Below, piece by piece: positions 47,405-59,834 of a DNA stretch of 64,000 nt. The notes under the pieces are model-generated. The model was not told the origin of the DNA. It saw nothing but the letters and a program-made list of their open reading frames with translations, and ran no database searches. Source of the DNA: Eragrostis nindensis (Eukaryota; Streptophyta; Magnoliopsida; Poales; Poaceae); NCBI GenBank assembly GCA_012490785.1, contig JAAXCT010001171.1:124001-188000 (forward strand), written 5' to 3'. The position numbers and the translations under genes were made by a program. Numbering within the stretch: the first letter of the stretch is position 1; each line of letters starts with the position of its first letter.

Positions 47405-50400
47405 TTACTCTTGAGATTCACCTCTAGATTTTGCCTTGTCCTCAAGTTCTCTGATACGGTGACTCAGAGCTGAACTAGATCGTTCAGATTCCTTAGGAGA
47501 ATCAACTTCAGGCACAGATTTAGATCCATTGAAAAGGTTAAAAGACTGCATTTGTGCAGGTGTGGGCTGCAGAGATTCCACGGGAGGAAGATCAAAGTAG
47601 TTCCTTACAGCTGGCCTCCGGATAACTGAAAAACAAAATGAGATCAAGATTAACAAATAGTGAAATAGACCATAAGACTGACAGAGCACATGAATAAATG
47701 AAAGATGTGGGTGGCAAGTGACATACCGACACCATAACCAAGTGAGAATAGGTTCGATGTAACCCAGTAAAAGAAAATTGCCTGAAAAAAAAAATCAAAG
47801 ATTAATGGCCGACAAAACAACTTGTGGTATCATAGGAGAATGCATGCCCAATTTCAGGTTCCGAAAATCCCTCAGCAAATGCGTATATTTGGGGTGATGA
47901 AAACATCTGGCATTTTGGTACTAAAAATTTCCATTGCTCCAACTCTTTACATTCAAGCTCTAGAGCAGATTCAACAAAAAAAGAACCAACGCGATGCATC
48001 ATTGTGGCCACATACAAACAATTTGCTTAGCATACATTTCATATACCCAATATTCCTACTCAAAGATTCAATACAATTTCGATGCCACCGTGACTCACTG
48101 ACTCAATCCTCATTTGTCTGGACAACTTTGACCTTGACTTGACAAAGGCAAAAGTGAAGCCATGCAGCTCTAGCTTCAAATGAAGATTTGATCTCTCAAG
48201 AGTGATTAAAAAGTACTATACAAATGTCCATGAACTCTCAATCGAGTGGCAAAGCATTACTACTACTTTCAAATGAGTTACTTTCTAGAGCAGTGGAAAT
48301 CCAAATGGCGGTTCAAATGTAAAATACAAAGAAGTCTTTGCCAGTTCTGGGACCAATTTGGCCAGTTTAATAAGCTAGTCTCAGGCTGAATAAATTATTA
48401 GGTCATGGCATATCAAAATAACTCCACAGGACCACCCTTTGTCTATTTATTTAGTTTAGCAATAAGGCTTTTGATCATCTGGTGAGGGATTGATGAGACT
48501 TGCCAGCGTTATAATCTCTTCAGTCCTTATAATTAACTTCTTATTAAAGGTTACCAGTTTATTAAGATACTTAGGAACCTGAGAATTCAAGGCTTCATAC
48601 CTTCGGAAAGGACATCGCGAGTGGAATAAACAGAACACCAAATGCTCTAGAGACGTTCTTCATTGTGTTCAATATAGGATTTCCCTCCATGCCGTCTTGC
48701 ATGTTAAGCTGAAAAGAACTAATTTTAACTGCCAACTAAAATGTAAGACGCCTGACTAGCAGCTCTGCTAAAATGCATACCTCCACTGTGGCCAAGAAAC
48801 TCAGTGATGTTAACACAGGGAGGATAAGAAGATCATCTGGAGTTGTCAAATCAGTAAACCAATATGCACCACCTCCTTTTAGTGATGGGACTTTTTCAAC
48901 CATATTTGAAATCTACAATTGGAACAGGGAAGTAGAGAATGCAAGAAGAAGTGCTCGGTGAGAATATACAAATCAGTGACAATATCAATCCTGCTGAGAG
49001 CTATAGATGTAGCAAGCAAATGATATAAACTTACAGCAAAGAAAAAGCTCATGAAAATAGGACCTTGTATGAATAGACCTTTCAATGGCGTGAAAGGAGT
49101 AACACCATGCCTGAAGGAAGACAGTAAAGACTTAAAGCAGTTCGATAAAATCCTAATTATATTTAATGTGACCAAAGAAAGAAAAGATTACAAGGAAAAT
49201 ATTATTGAAGGGCAGCACAGATTTGTTCAGACGTGCTGTAATTAGGGAAGGAAAGAGAGGGTTGCCTTCCAATAACAGGCAAAAAGTAATAGAAAGAAGC
49301 AAAGCAATCCCAAAAGGGTTCTATGGAGCAATGTAGCTATAGCCAGTTTAAGGAGTGATGCTAATTTAAATGCTAGACGGACTGCTGGACTAGTAAAACA
49401 ACAAATTTGTAGGGCTACAATGATACCAAAAAGGAAACAAACTGTAACCATTTGGAGATAAGACTTGCAATTTTCAAATATAATCCGAAAAACAGCTAGT
49501 ATTGAACGTTTAGAGTATATTGCATACCTAAGGAATAGTGCACCGATTTTTTGTTTCCCCACTTCCATTGAATTTGGATCAGTTGACTGCAAAATTACAA
49601 ATAGTACGTCATTACAAGTTTGCCAAGTGATCAAATAAACAGCAAATGCAAGATGAACTGCACAAACTAAAATCTTACATTTCTAATCTCTTCTTTGATG
49701 GCTTCAATTTCTGGTCTCAATGCCTGCATGATGTAATAGCTGTAAATGACTCAAAGTACAGGCATAATAAATGAACAGATAACATTGCAAACGGAAGATA
49801 CAACAGAAGGGATATCTTATATGGCTTGGGAACTCAAGGAGATTAGTTTATTAAATTCATGGGTTCATTACAGCATGGATTTATAGAATTTCAGTGGCAA
49901 ATTCATAACTTCTTGCAGCTACTTTCAGGACACTCTTCAGAAATTCATCATGTAGTATTTTGCTTCCTGTTATGCCTTCAACTAAAAGTCTGTGACCACA
50001 ACTAGGCAATGATAAGAAGTCCGGACAAGAAATGCTTGGACATATTAAAAGAAGGCAAGAGTTTAATGATTAAGAACATCAGGTGTTTGGATTGACAATA
50101 CTAAATTAAGTGAAAGGAGTTACGATACACATTTGCTCATTTGTGTTACTATAGATTTCAGGTGATTCCAAATGTATTTCTAATCACTTTTTGTACCCAA
50201 ATAATCATTACATGTTGACTATTTTAGGCTACATATGGCAGTCACTGGAAGAATTTGAGCTATTGCTTTGCATATGAGTACACAAAGGAAATTTAGGAAA
50301 CAATCAAGGTAGTACATAATAAAAAAAAAATCAGATTCACAGTCCTCGGAATTGCATTGCTCCACAATGCATCCATTCATAGAAAAATAAATAGGAGCAT

Positions 50401-51226
50401 CAGTGCCACTAGCAATTGCACAGAAATGATAAAATCCCTAACTGTACAAAGTTGGTAAATTTCTTAATTTTGAGTGCTCTCACAAAGCACCTTGGCTACT
50501 AAAAACTTGCATAAAATAGAAAATAAATAGGACCAGAGGTACTAGAATATGTGTATTACATTTAACTTCACCATGGACTTCATCTGGTTCAGAAGCATCG
50601 GGACAGTCGCTAGCCGGATCAACACCGTCGTCAGAGCAATACAAGCCCACCTACACATCAGGAAAATAGAAGTTGAATTCTACGACATTGCAGGAGCAAG
50701 ACTGAAACAAAAGCTTAGTCTTAGAACAGACATACCAGTTAAGCCCGGTGAAGGAATGCACGGCGTCCATGAGATGCTGCAGGGCTGCGACTGGAGGAAA
50801 CGATTCGGCTGCGGCGGCAGCCACCTCGCCCGCGTATGGTGCAGGAGGCACCGGGACCGAGGAGGCGGCGGCAACCACCTCGTCCGACAGCTGCTCCGGG
50901 ACAGAGCCTGAGGAGGCGGCGTCGGTGAGGACGTCCGCCGCGGCATCGATGTCGGGTATTGACGAGGGAGAGGTGGTGGAGAAGTTGCGGTGGGCGGCGA
51001 GGTGGATGGAGAACGGAAGCGGGAGGCCCAGGGCTTGGGATCTCGACGGCCGGGGAAGCGCGGACGGAAATGGGGCGGCCTGGGTTTGGGGCGGGACGGC
51101 GGAGGAAGAGGGTTTTTCAGAGCGGTCATGGTCGGGCGGGAGGAGATGGGAGACGGAGGGGTGGAGGCGACGGGAAAATTGGCGGGAGACGGCGGTGGAG
51201 AGGCTCCTCCGCGCGTAGAAAGCCAT
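47405..51226 (-). CDS. OXA1: Mitochondrial inner membrane insertase OXA1
   Basis: Nine exons: 51226-50736, 50650-50560, 49723-49679, 49586-49528, 49110-49035, 48912-48781, 48708-48601, 47781-47727, 47625-47405 (TAA); 1278 bp, 425 residues, intact and in phase. N-terminus MAFYARRSLSTAVSRQFSRR is a mitochondrial presequence (Arg/Ser-rich). The YidC/Oxa1 core follows: HLMDAVHSFTGLNWWACIAL, TVLIRLATVPMLLNQMKSMV, ALRPEIEAIKEEIRN, GVTPFTPLKGLFIQGPIFMS, AYWFTDLTTPDDLLILPVLT, NPILNTMKNVSRAFGVLFIP and AIFFYWVTSNLFSLGYGVVI. The charged C-terminal tail (residues after VRNYFDLPP) is the usual ribosome-contacting region. It inserts respiratory-chain subunits made in mitochondria into the inner membrane. 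Length matches plant OXA1 proteins. Confidence 0.95.
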
Positions 51227-54200
51227 GGCGGCGGCGGTGGCCGGCAAGATCGCGAGATGGATTTCAGGGATGTCGAGGGGAGAAGAAGGGGTTAAACTGG
51301 GAAGAGAATATTCGGCCCAAAGAGCTACATGGATTACGCGCGCCTGGGGCTTGGCTCAGCCCATTTTGATGACAAACTCCAGACGAGTTCTGGGCCCTTC
51401 GCGCCATTCCCCCCGTTTTGAAAACTGAGAGCCGACCACCAATCTTCGCTGCAGCGCCATTGCGCCAATGCACTTTTCGTCTTCTAGCAACCATGCGTTG
51501 CTACGGGCCGCCCTTCCGGCACGGCACAAACAACTTGAACAGGCAACTGATGAAGCGTCTCGCAGAGGCTGCTTCGCCATCTCCTCCTGTCCCCAGTCTC
51601 CATTCCCTCCTCTGTCCTTCCTTTCTGTTTTTCACTCTTTCTCACTGCTGAAACTCTGAAGCTTGTCGTAACAAGACAGGCTGAAACACATCCGACTTGT
51701 CCATCTCATGTACATTGTACTGACTGAATACAGTAGTACACAGATTTCCAGAGCCTCTGCAGTCCATCCAACATTGAATGCTTTTATACATGTGCTGGAG
51801 TACTGTACAGTTATACTGATGTACAGTATCTTAGCTCGGCATAAACGAGAAGCTCTTGTCTCCAGCCTCATCAGAAAGTCCTTGCACCTTACCACCGCCA
51901 TGCATGCTCTTGCACTGTACAGCAGACGAACTGCCTTTTGTTTTGACCTCGTGTGCCTTCTATCCCTGTTCCCTGTGCAGAGTACTGAAAGATTTTCGAT
52001 GACCTAAAGAAATTTACATGTCGGCTTTGGGCAATGAAACCGGTAATAGTCAAATCGGCCAAACTTACATGCTATAGGAGTAGTACTAATACAGTATTGT
52101 ATATTTGTATCGATCACAAACCAAGGAGAGTTGTTGGTCGAAGACTTGTTGTAACCTCTCAACCAGACACAAGCTTTGACCTGTGATGGTACATCACGGA
52201 ATATTATGTTTCTCTCAGACAGGAGTTAATCACATGTCATGTGATAATTAAACAATGATCTCTAGCTCGTCTTCCCCACCTAAGCCACGCAGACAACAGT
52301 CAGGTATATGGTCACTCTCCTAACTTGGTCTGAATTCAAACAGGTATAGCTAGAAAAAATTAAGAAATCAGTAGTAGATGCTCCATGGGAATCAGGAGGC
52401 ACTTAAAACTAGATTGACCATTCCTCAGTTACACACCGGAATGGACCGTTTCTCCCAGGCGAGCAGCTTGAGGATCATCTGCCAAAACAGGACAAGAGAA
52501 CCCTAGAGGTTTTACGTATACATGCATTGACGAAATTGGCCGTTATACTGGCGAATTGATACGCGAATCTTGGAAGTTTGTCGATGCATGCATGCCCAAC
52601 AGCCTTTTGGTAATTATTAGCGGACCACTGTCTATGACTGAACTTATTTAAACTGTACTACTTCTGCAACTGGACAACGGAATAGCACCAAGAAAACAAT
52701 TTAATCAGTCAGTTGGGATTCGGATACAGTAAAGGATTAACTTACCGAATTGAATGCAAATTTCAGGTTTCTTTTTGGCTTCTTATGGCGCATATGAGAC
52801 AGAAATACTGATCAGGTAGCGTAATAATAGGCGCCGATCGAAAAACTGATGATTCGTAGTGGTCGGACAAATCTGAGGGATTATTTTTTTCGAAGTTAGG
52901 CGTAAACAAGTAAGTGAGCCACATGATGGTTGCAAATTTGCAGCAGCATGACAAGGGATTTGGTGGTGGATAACTCTGAATATGAAGATCCTGATATTCA
53001 AATCATGAACCTGAACCTCCGACGAGTGTCACAGCTAACATGTGAGATTGATATGAGTACAGCGAGAACTATAAGGCTTGGGTTTTTTTTTTCATCAAAT
53101 TGTTGATGCAGTAGCATAACCAACATGTGGACGTTGAACAAATGCCTTTTTTCTATTCGAGTTTAAATTGTTCGCGGAAGTATCCTGACAGAGTTGATTA
53201 GCTACCTGCTACGTGATGATTTAGTTTTCAGTTGTTAGAAAAAACAACTCGCCGAAGACATGGAACAGATGAGGAATCATTAGCCCAAAACCCCACAGCA
53301 ACAAAGAGTAGAGGATCATGCATGACGCGGTTAGGATCTTTTGTTGACATGCATCTCCACAAAATTGACAAAAACATGGTTCCCTGATTCTCTCAGCTTG
53401 TCTATCTGTCCGCTAACCTTTTTTTATTGTTAGTTTTCTTACGAGTCTTCTGCTCACTAAATCAGCACGTCTGTTCGCATTTTATGAATCAAAGAAACGT
53501 TTGGTTTCTGTACCACTTGGACCAAACCGGCCTCTACTCTCAAAATCGCGTTAAATTCGACTTGCTAGCCGGCAGGTTTTGCCCATTGGAAAAACAGGGA
53601 TCAATAGTTGTAGCTCGTCTTTGAACTTTTAGCTTAGCTACGGACACCAGCAGCAGAATAGCATTTGAAGAACAATTGCACACACCAGAGAAGGTGCGTA
53701 TATACCACATGCATGGCCGGCCTACCTCTTGGAGATGCGGCATAGAGGGACAAATCTATGCATCTGACTCGTAATATCTGGAATGAACGGTACTTGTACA
53801 ACCCTGTGGCGGGAAATATGGTTTGCGCTCTGAACTGGAGACCAATATTGTACTCCAGAGTGCAATCTAAGAACGAGGCCCGATTAAGATACGTGCTTCT
53901 TTTGACCAGATCGGGCAAGATTGACGACTTACTGCTCTTGTCACAGTCGAAAGTGACCACGGATCGAGCGAACAAATGCCGAGCCGAAAGATGTCTCTAG
54001 CTAGTAAAACCACAAACACGGCAGCATTTGTTTAGTGATTCTGCGCGTGACAGCAATGGAGGTAGCAAGACAAGACGACAAGTGCACGGAGACCACCGCT
54101 TTTGACAAGCGCGTCTACACGCACGTGCCTGCATATGTGCATCACGTCAGAAACCATGCACACACCTAGAACCCTGGTTCCTTGTCGCAAGGTATAGAGA

Positions 54201-55642
54201 TGGGGTGGTACTAATGCTGATGCTCATGCGTACTTAGGTAACATCATGCATGGTTGCCCAGCCCTAACTCCTACGATAAACAATCTAACTGTATAGCTGT
54301 GTGACTTCTTGACCCGCCTTTGACAAAAGGGGGAGCACACGTGAAGTCAAATTGACCAGAGACGGGGTGGGCTCTGCTACTAGTAGCATTAGAGTAATCA
54401 TCGAGAATCAGAGCAGCTAGCTCTGAATTTTTATCCACAACGCGGATTCCTCGCATCTTTTTTACTTTTTTTTCCCGTTCCTGCAATTGCAGGAATCCTA
54501 GGCGTCTAGACAAATGAACTGACTGGATTAGCACTATAACCAGTGCTCCTAGCAATTATAGGAGTACTATAATATATTGGCAGTGTTAGTAGAAGTACCG
54601 TGCTCCAGCCACTCTAGTGACCACGCGCGTGATCGTTGATTCTCCGTTGACAGTGACACGCACTGTTTAGGCAACGATCGGTAAACTCGTTACAAAGCTG
54701 TTAATGCTATAGATTAACGATCAAGCCACCTAAGTTGTGCAGGTGACAATCATGGAAGCTTTGACGTCTCCCAGACTCGAGTTCATCAGGTTCGCAAACA
54801 AAAGGCGTGGTTAAAAAGGAAGAGTGCAACAATGACAGCCTATAGGCTAAGCTAATTGCTTGTCGCGGACACAGCATCTAGCTAAAACTTTTAGCTGTGG
54901 AATAGAAGGAGGTCCTGTGGGTCACTGGGTGTGTGCACTGCATCTCAGCATCTGAATGGGACGGGACGGAACAAGGTGAGGACGAGGTGACACATCCACG
55001 CTGTCCACGTCGAAGCCGCTCGTGCGATGCCGCCTCGTGACGCGCGCCCGGCGCCATGTCGAGGAGATCGAGATGGGCCGGGTCAGCTCGTCCGTCCTGT
55101 GGCGCAACAGCGAGCTAATGCATGCCATGGAAGTGGCAAGTTGGCCAGCGGCGGGACGAAGGGAATAGACCGTCGATGGACGACGGGATGGGAGCCCCGG
55201 GGCCCACGGCTTTATTCCCTCGTCTCCTTCCACGACCCACGTCCCAATGCGGCACGATTATCAAAGCACGGTGGGAGAGGGAGATGATTTTGCATGCGTG
55301 GACAAACTGGTCTGGTCTCAAAGTGTGGTGATGTCAACAAACTGGTGATGAAGCGGATTGACTGAGAAGATGACCCCACGAAACGAAACCAGCAGGGTGT
55401 TCGGCAGCCGGAATTTCCTCCGGCTGCTGCTGTTTGGACTGCTACAGACAACTGAATTGCTACAGTGCGCGAATCCTCCGCTATAGTGTTCTCTCTCACA
55501 AAAAGACTGGGCACAGTTGTGATGCCATATTGCCCATGCAACAATCAGCATGCATGCATGGAGGGCAATCCATCGGAAGCAAGCAAGGTGGGGGGCATCA
55601 TGGTTTGTTTCTCCGGAAATGGCCCAGCGCCAGTACGTAGAG
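51227..55642. other. 4.4-kb gene-poor stretch
   Basis: 5' flank of OXA1 to about 51500, then AT-rich sequence with only short ORFs lacking domains. No microRNA precursor of a family I know by sight and no element ends were recognised. Confidence 0.4.
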
Positions 55643-55645
55643 TAA

Positions 55646-55966
55646 GGGCATGTTTGGTGCAAATAAGTCAGACGACTTATAAGTCACCTGACTGAAAAAT
55701 ACTGACTTATAAGTCAGGGATGTTTGGTGCAAATAAGTCAGAGTTCAAGAAACGAGGTGAGAAGAGAGAGGATCGAGTGGAGGAGAGGCGGGTGGGGCGC
55801 ACGTAAAAGTGGTGGGTTCCACTGACTTATAAGTTTAAGTTGGGTTAAGATAGCTTAAAACTTAAAGTCACTGGTGACTTATAAGTCATGGCTGTTTGGT
55901 GTTTTAAGTTGCTTATTTCACTTTTCGACTTATAAGTTGGACTTATAAGTCATCCCAAACATGCCC
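55646..55966. mobile_element. Tourist-like MITE, family B
   Basis: 321 bp. Ends GGGCATGTTTGG and CCAAACATGCCC are perfect inverted repeats with TAA on both sides (55643-55645, 55967-55969). Inside, GACTTATAAGTC words repeat many times, and ATGTTTGGTGCAAATAAGTC occurs twice (55649 and 55709), a local duplication of the left end. Confidence 0.88.
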
Positions 55967-55969
55967 TAA

Positions 55970-56343
55970 CTCTCCTGTACTGTTGCCCACTGAACAGAAA
56001 GAAGAGGCTCTCATCCTTGCCTGCTCCCAACCGTTCTTCCCTTTTCCTGTTTACCCGGCTAGCTGCTCCTTGTCCACAAAGCCACCAAGACAGGAGTGTT
56101 ACGATGTGATTAGCTCAGCATCACATCACGGTCACCTTTTTCTAATCACCGCTTTGGTCTTGCCGGCCTCTGTCATCGAGCACCGGTCGCGGGGATTAGG
56201 ATATGCCGATACGAGGCGGGCAAGTAAATGACGGCGCATGGACCGAGTTGTACTGAAGAAGATAGACAGGCCCGGGGCACCAGGTCGATAGGCTTCTGCA
56301 GCTGGTGAGGCCGTCCCCAACGGTATCTATATCGACAGCTGAC
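55970..56343. other. spacer, no gene seen
   Basis: Short ORFs only, between two MITEs. Confidence 0.4.
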
Positions 56344-56346
56344 TCA

Positions 56347-56711
56347 GGCCCCGTTCGGATGCAAACTTTAGAGGGCTCTAAAGTACTGTAGCTGTCATAT
56401 CAATAATGTCAGCACGATTTATGTGTACTAAACAAAGTCAAATCACAAAACTAAGTCCAGGACCCCCCCTCTATTTCGCGAGACGAACGTAATGAGGGTA
56501 ATTAAGCGGCGATTAGACGATGGTTACTGTAGCATCACTGTGTCAAAACATTGATTAATTAGGCTCGTTAGATTCGTCTCGAAAAATAATGCCCATCTGC
56601 AGAAAGGTTTTGTAATTAAATTTTATTTAGTACCCTTAAATAGTAAGATTCTTTTTACTTTAGAGGGTATAACTTTAAAGGGCACTTTAGAGGGTGCATC
56701 CGAACGGCACC
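56347..56711. mobile_element. Tourist-like MITE, family A copy 2
   Basis: 365 bp. Ends GGCCCCGTTCGGATGC and GCATCCGAACGGCACC, flanked by TCA (56344-56346, 56712-56714). It is the reverse-orientation relative of the element at 10436-10798; the shared inner words include GATTAATTAGGCTCGTTAGA and AGCATCACTGTGTCAAAACA. Confidence 0.88.
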
Positions 56712-56714
56712 TCA

Positions 56715-57296
56715 GATTATTGCTCACGTGGAAGAGAGAGGAGGCCAGAAAAAAGAGTCGATAGCGCCGAACCAAGCGCTAGTCGCTCACAACTCCCAAC
56801 CTCGTTTAATGCATCTAGTGGGCCCTGCTGAACCAATGACAGGTGGAGCCTAAACATTTTTGCCTGCTTTGCTAATTTTATACAGCTTTACTGTTAATAT
56901 TTTATTAGTTTTTTTGCTGGACCTGGGTAGTCTAAGAGCTAGCGCGTTTCTCCGTCGTTGGGGACGCTCTGAGAGTGGTGAGAGTTGTAGTAGTAGCGAG
57001 TAGGGTTAGGATGGTGGTAAGGAGTAAAAGTACAGCACCTCAGCTCGGCTGCCGGCCATCCGTTCCTCTCGATTGTCGTTCAATTGAATGCCGGTGTCCA
57101 AAGCTGTCTGTCTTTTCTCACAACAGGCATTCATTAGTTTACTGCCAAAACCCTGCTTCATTATGTCAGCAAAACATCAGTCGGAGCACAATAATTTTCC
57201 CTGCTTCCTCTGATCCTGGTGTGGCCTCCTTATCTCAAGGGCGGGCATGTCAAGTGAATGCGCAGCCTGCTTTTGGATCATTTTGCAGAGTTAGAG
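56715..57296. other. spacer, no supported gene
   Basis: An ORF at 56975-57376 has no recognisable domain and runs into a MITE remnant. Confidence 0.4.
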
Positions 57297-57496
57297 TGTG
57301 TTCGTTTCTAAATCTAAATTTTAGAAGAATCACATCAAAGAGAATCTTACTATTTATATGTATTAAACAAAGTTAAATTATAAAACTAATTTCAGAACCT
57401 CTATTTAATTCGCGAGACGAATCTAACAAGAATAATTAAGTGATGATTAGAAGATGGTTACTGTAGCATAACTGTAGCAAAATATAGATTAATTAG
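57297..57496. mobile_element. Diverged, truncated family A MITE remnant
   Basis: Shares TTCGCGAGACGAATCTAA, GATGGTTACTGTAGCAT and GATTAATTAG with copy 2 in the same orientation, then stops; the right half is missing. Confidence 0.7.
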
Positions 57497-57882
57497 CAGC
57501 GCTGTTTCTCAGATTCTGAAATCAGAATTCAGATTTTTTTTTTCTTTTTTCTTCCAAGCTTGTGGCAGAAGGCGCGTGAGGGAACTTTACTTGGTGTGAG
57601 TGTGCACAGGCAGCAGCTCTGTGGAGAAATTAACGCCTGTAGTTACTGCTGCTACTCGATCCTCCAGTCCCAGTGCCAGCAGACTACTAGTCTGAACCCA
57701 AGGGTAGGCCGGTCAGAGAATGACACTCGTAGGTCAGTAAATTTTGTCAAACGGGACGTCGCAGCCAGCCAGCATGCAGCGCGTTCTCAAGCCGCGTGCT
57801 CGTCGCTGACCTCCGCCGTCTGGCCTGCTGAGGACGGTGGCGAGGGGAGCTCGTCGTTGAGCCATGGCATTTTAATTCGTTA

Positions 57883-58093
57883 CTCCCTCCATTTCACAAT
57901 GTAAGCATTCTTAAAATCTCAATACAAAATTAGTCAATTAGAGAAAAGTCATATATACCTCTCATTTAACTCAACTCACTAACTATTCACCCATTCACCC
58001 ACCCATTATATTTTTTTGTCCTATCTCTAGGAATGCTTATATTGTGAGAAAATTTTTGAATGCTTGGATGCTTATATATTGGAATGGAGGGAA
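57883..58093. mobile_element. Stowaway MITE
   Basis: 211 bp. Ends CTCCCTCCATTTCACAATGT and ATATATTGGAATGGAGGGAA, flanked by TA (57881-57882, 58094-58095). GGAATGCTTATATTGTGAG inside is a second copy of the right-end text. Confidence 0.88.
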
Positions 58094-58667
58094 TAATTTG
58101 GAACAAAACAGCCTGGGATGTGTCGAGACGAGATTATGGAGATAGGAAGTAATAATTGTACTACCACACGTGCATGGTGAACTGCTTTACCAGTACACTT
58201 GGTACCAACTACCAAGTGACCTGACGTGCTTGTCGCATCGAAGGATAGTAGTGTACGGGTCACCATGGACTCCCTGAAGGCAGAAGGCATCGCCGGTGTC
58301 TCGTCCCATCCATCAGAATTCAGAGATTTGATCGAGAATCCGGCATCTGACACGAGCGGAGCCGCGGGCGCGGTCACAGAGAATCGCACGGATGGAAGCA
58401 ACGCGGCACGAGCGCGACGTACTACTCCTACTCCTACTAGGAGGAGGAGTACTCCACTCACTTGACGGCGACGCCGCATCCACGAGCTCACGCTGGCTGC
58501 TGTGTGGCTTCCATGCATGCCATGCCGGATCGATCGATCGATCGAATTGCTGGACTGGAGCAGCAGTACCGGCAGCAGTGGATACTCCGACTCCACTTGA
58601 TCTTTCTTTGTACGTGCAGCGGCCTCTCTTTGTGCCAGTGTGCGTGCTCTGCTGCCATGCCTGCATG

Positions 58668-58815
58668 CAGGGGCGAAGCTAGGTAGAGCCACCCGAGTGC
58701 CATGGCACAAGGGTGAAAGCCGATTTTCAGTGCTAATCAGGCTCTAGCTTCGCCGTGGCACCAGGGTCCCCAATGCTGTGGCACCAGGGTCGCCGCTCCG
58801 CTAGCTTCGCCACTG
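58668..58815. mobile_element. hAT-type MITE
   Basis: 148 bp. Ends CAGGGGCGAAGCTAGG and GCTAGCTTCGCCACTG are inverted repeats. The perfect 8-bp duplication CCTGCATG (58660-58667 and 58816-58823) is the hAT signature. Inside, a GTGGCACCAGGGTC unit occurs twice. Confidence 0.88.
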
Positions 58816-59275
58816 CCTGCATGGCCATGCTCGTGCCACACCTCTGCATTTATCTAGGCGTAGGTAGCTATTACAGTTGGCGCGCGCAACAGGTTGATCT
58901 AAGGCGAATGCCACTAGTTCGGGGTTGCAGCGGGGAAGAAAGGCATGGATGGCAACGAGACGCGCGCTGCTCCTGTGCTGCATGCACGTCCGGAGGGAAA
59001 CGATGGCGGTGTGGTCGGCAAAAACATACTGTACTACATATGGAGAGGGAGGGGGTAGAGCCACGGAAATTGTTGTAGTACGAAAAATTGAAAATACAGT
59101 CTGGTCCGTGGCCACCACCAAACATGTGATTTAGGTGAGGCATCAGGTGGACCTAACGATTCCCACATGCGCGATCCTCCCTCCCTCCCGTTGACTTGAC
59201 CGTACTATTCGATCCTTCCTCATTGTGCTTGTGCTATCCGTGGCGGGCCACGAGGCTGAGTGGCCTAAAACGCCA

Positions 59276-59317
59276 CACGTTCACAGCCGAAGGAGTCACG
59301 TTCACAGCCGAAGGAGT
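59276..59317. repeat. Perfect 21-bp tandem duplication
   Basis: CACGTTCACAGCCGAAGGAG plus T, twice in a row, about 480 bp upstream of the SDR gene TATA box. Each copy carries CACGT, part of an ABRE/G-box-like core. Confidence 0.85.
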
Positions 59318-59754
59318 TGCTTGCACGGCGACAGAGCACCAAACGAGTCGCAGAGTCGCTGTTCACAGAAAAAGAGAGTTTGTTTTGTTTCACCAAATTA
59401 AACCGCCATATCTGGATGTGGCGGTTTCCGTTGCACGGAAAAGGCGAGCTAGCAATGAAGCGCGGACAGGACGACGGACACAGCACGGGCGGATCGCACC
59501 AACAAGAGGAGAGAAAAGTCGCGGCGAGGCGCGCTGTCGCGCGTTGATGCGTCGTCCCCGCAGTCACAAGCCTAGCCCGTGCGCGCATTGGCATTTGCAT
59601 TTGCTTGCACAGACACCACTAGCTGGCCGGCGCGGTGGCACAGTCAATGCGATAAAATTCCACCATCTCCTTTTGCAGTCCCAAACCTTTTTGGCTCTAG
59701 GCGACTACTCTAGGCTCTACTAATCGTTCATGCGAGGAGGCCCCCGAGCTTTTT

Positions 59755-59762
59755 TATATAAA
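59755..59762 (+). promoter_or_regulatory. TATA box of the short-chain dehydrogenase gene
   Basis: TATATAAA, 73 bp before the ATG at 59835. It explains why the in-frame ATG further upstream at 59730 is not the start. Confidence 0.75.
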
Positions 59763-59834
59763 TGCCGGGTCGGCGCCTTAATTTCCCCCGTCCCCATCCA
59801 TCTATCCATCGCCGCCTCCCTCACTCTTGCAGTC

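Larger units (their letters stand above)
58096..59754. other. spacer and promoter of the SDR gene
   Basis: No supported gene; ORFs at 58072-58710 and 59196-59723 overlap on both strands and lack domains. Contains a hAT MITE and a short tandem repeat. Confidence 0.4.

Noticed and set aside
55403..55426. Hairpin GCAGCCGGA...TCCGGCTGC read as a terminator
   Set aside because: Rho-independent terminators do not apply in plant nuclear DNA; a 9-bp stem here is unremarkable.
58529..58545. (GATC)n run as a regulatory site
   Set aside because: Short simple repeat common in grass DNA; also seen at 60240.
58072..58710. 212-aa minus ORF
   Set aside because: Partly inside a Stowaway MITE and next to a hAT MITE; no domain.
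59730..59834. Upstream in-frame ATG as start of the SDR gene
   Set aside because: It precedes the TATA box at 59755, so it would not be in the mRNA.
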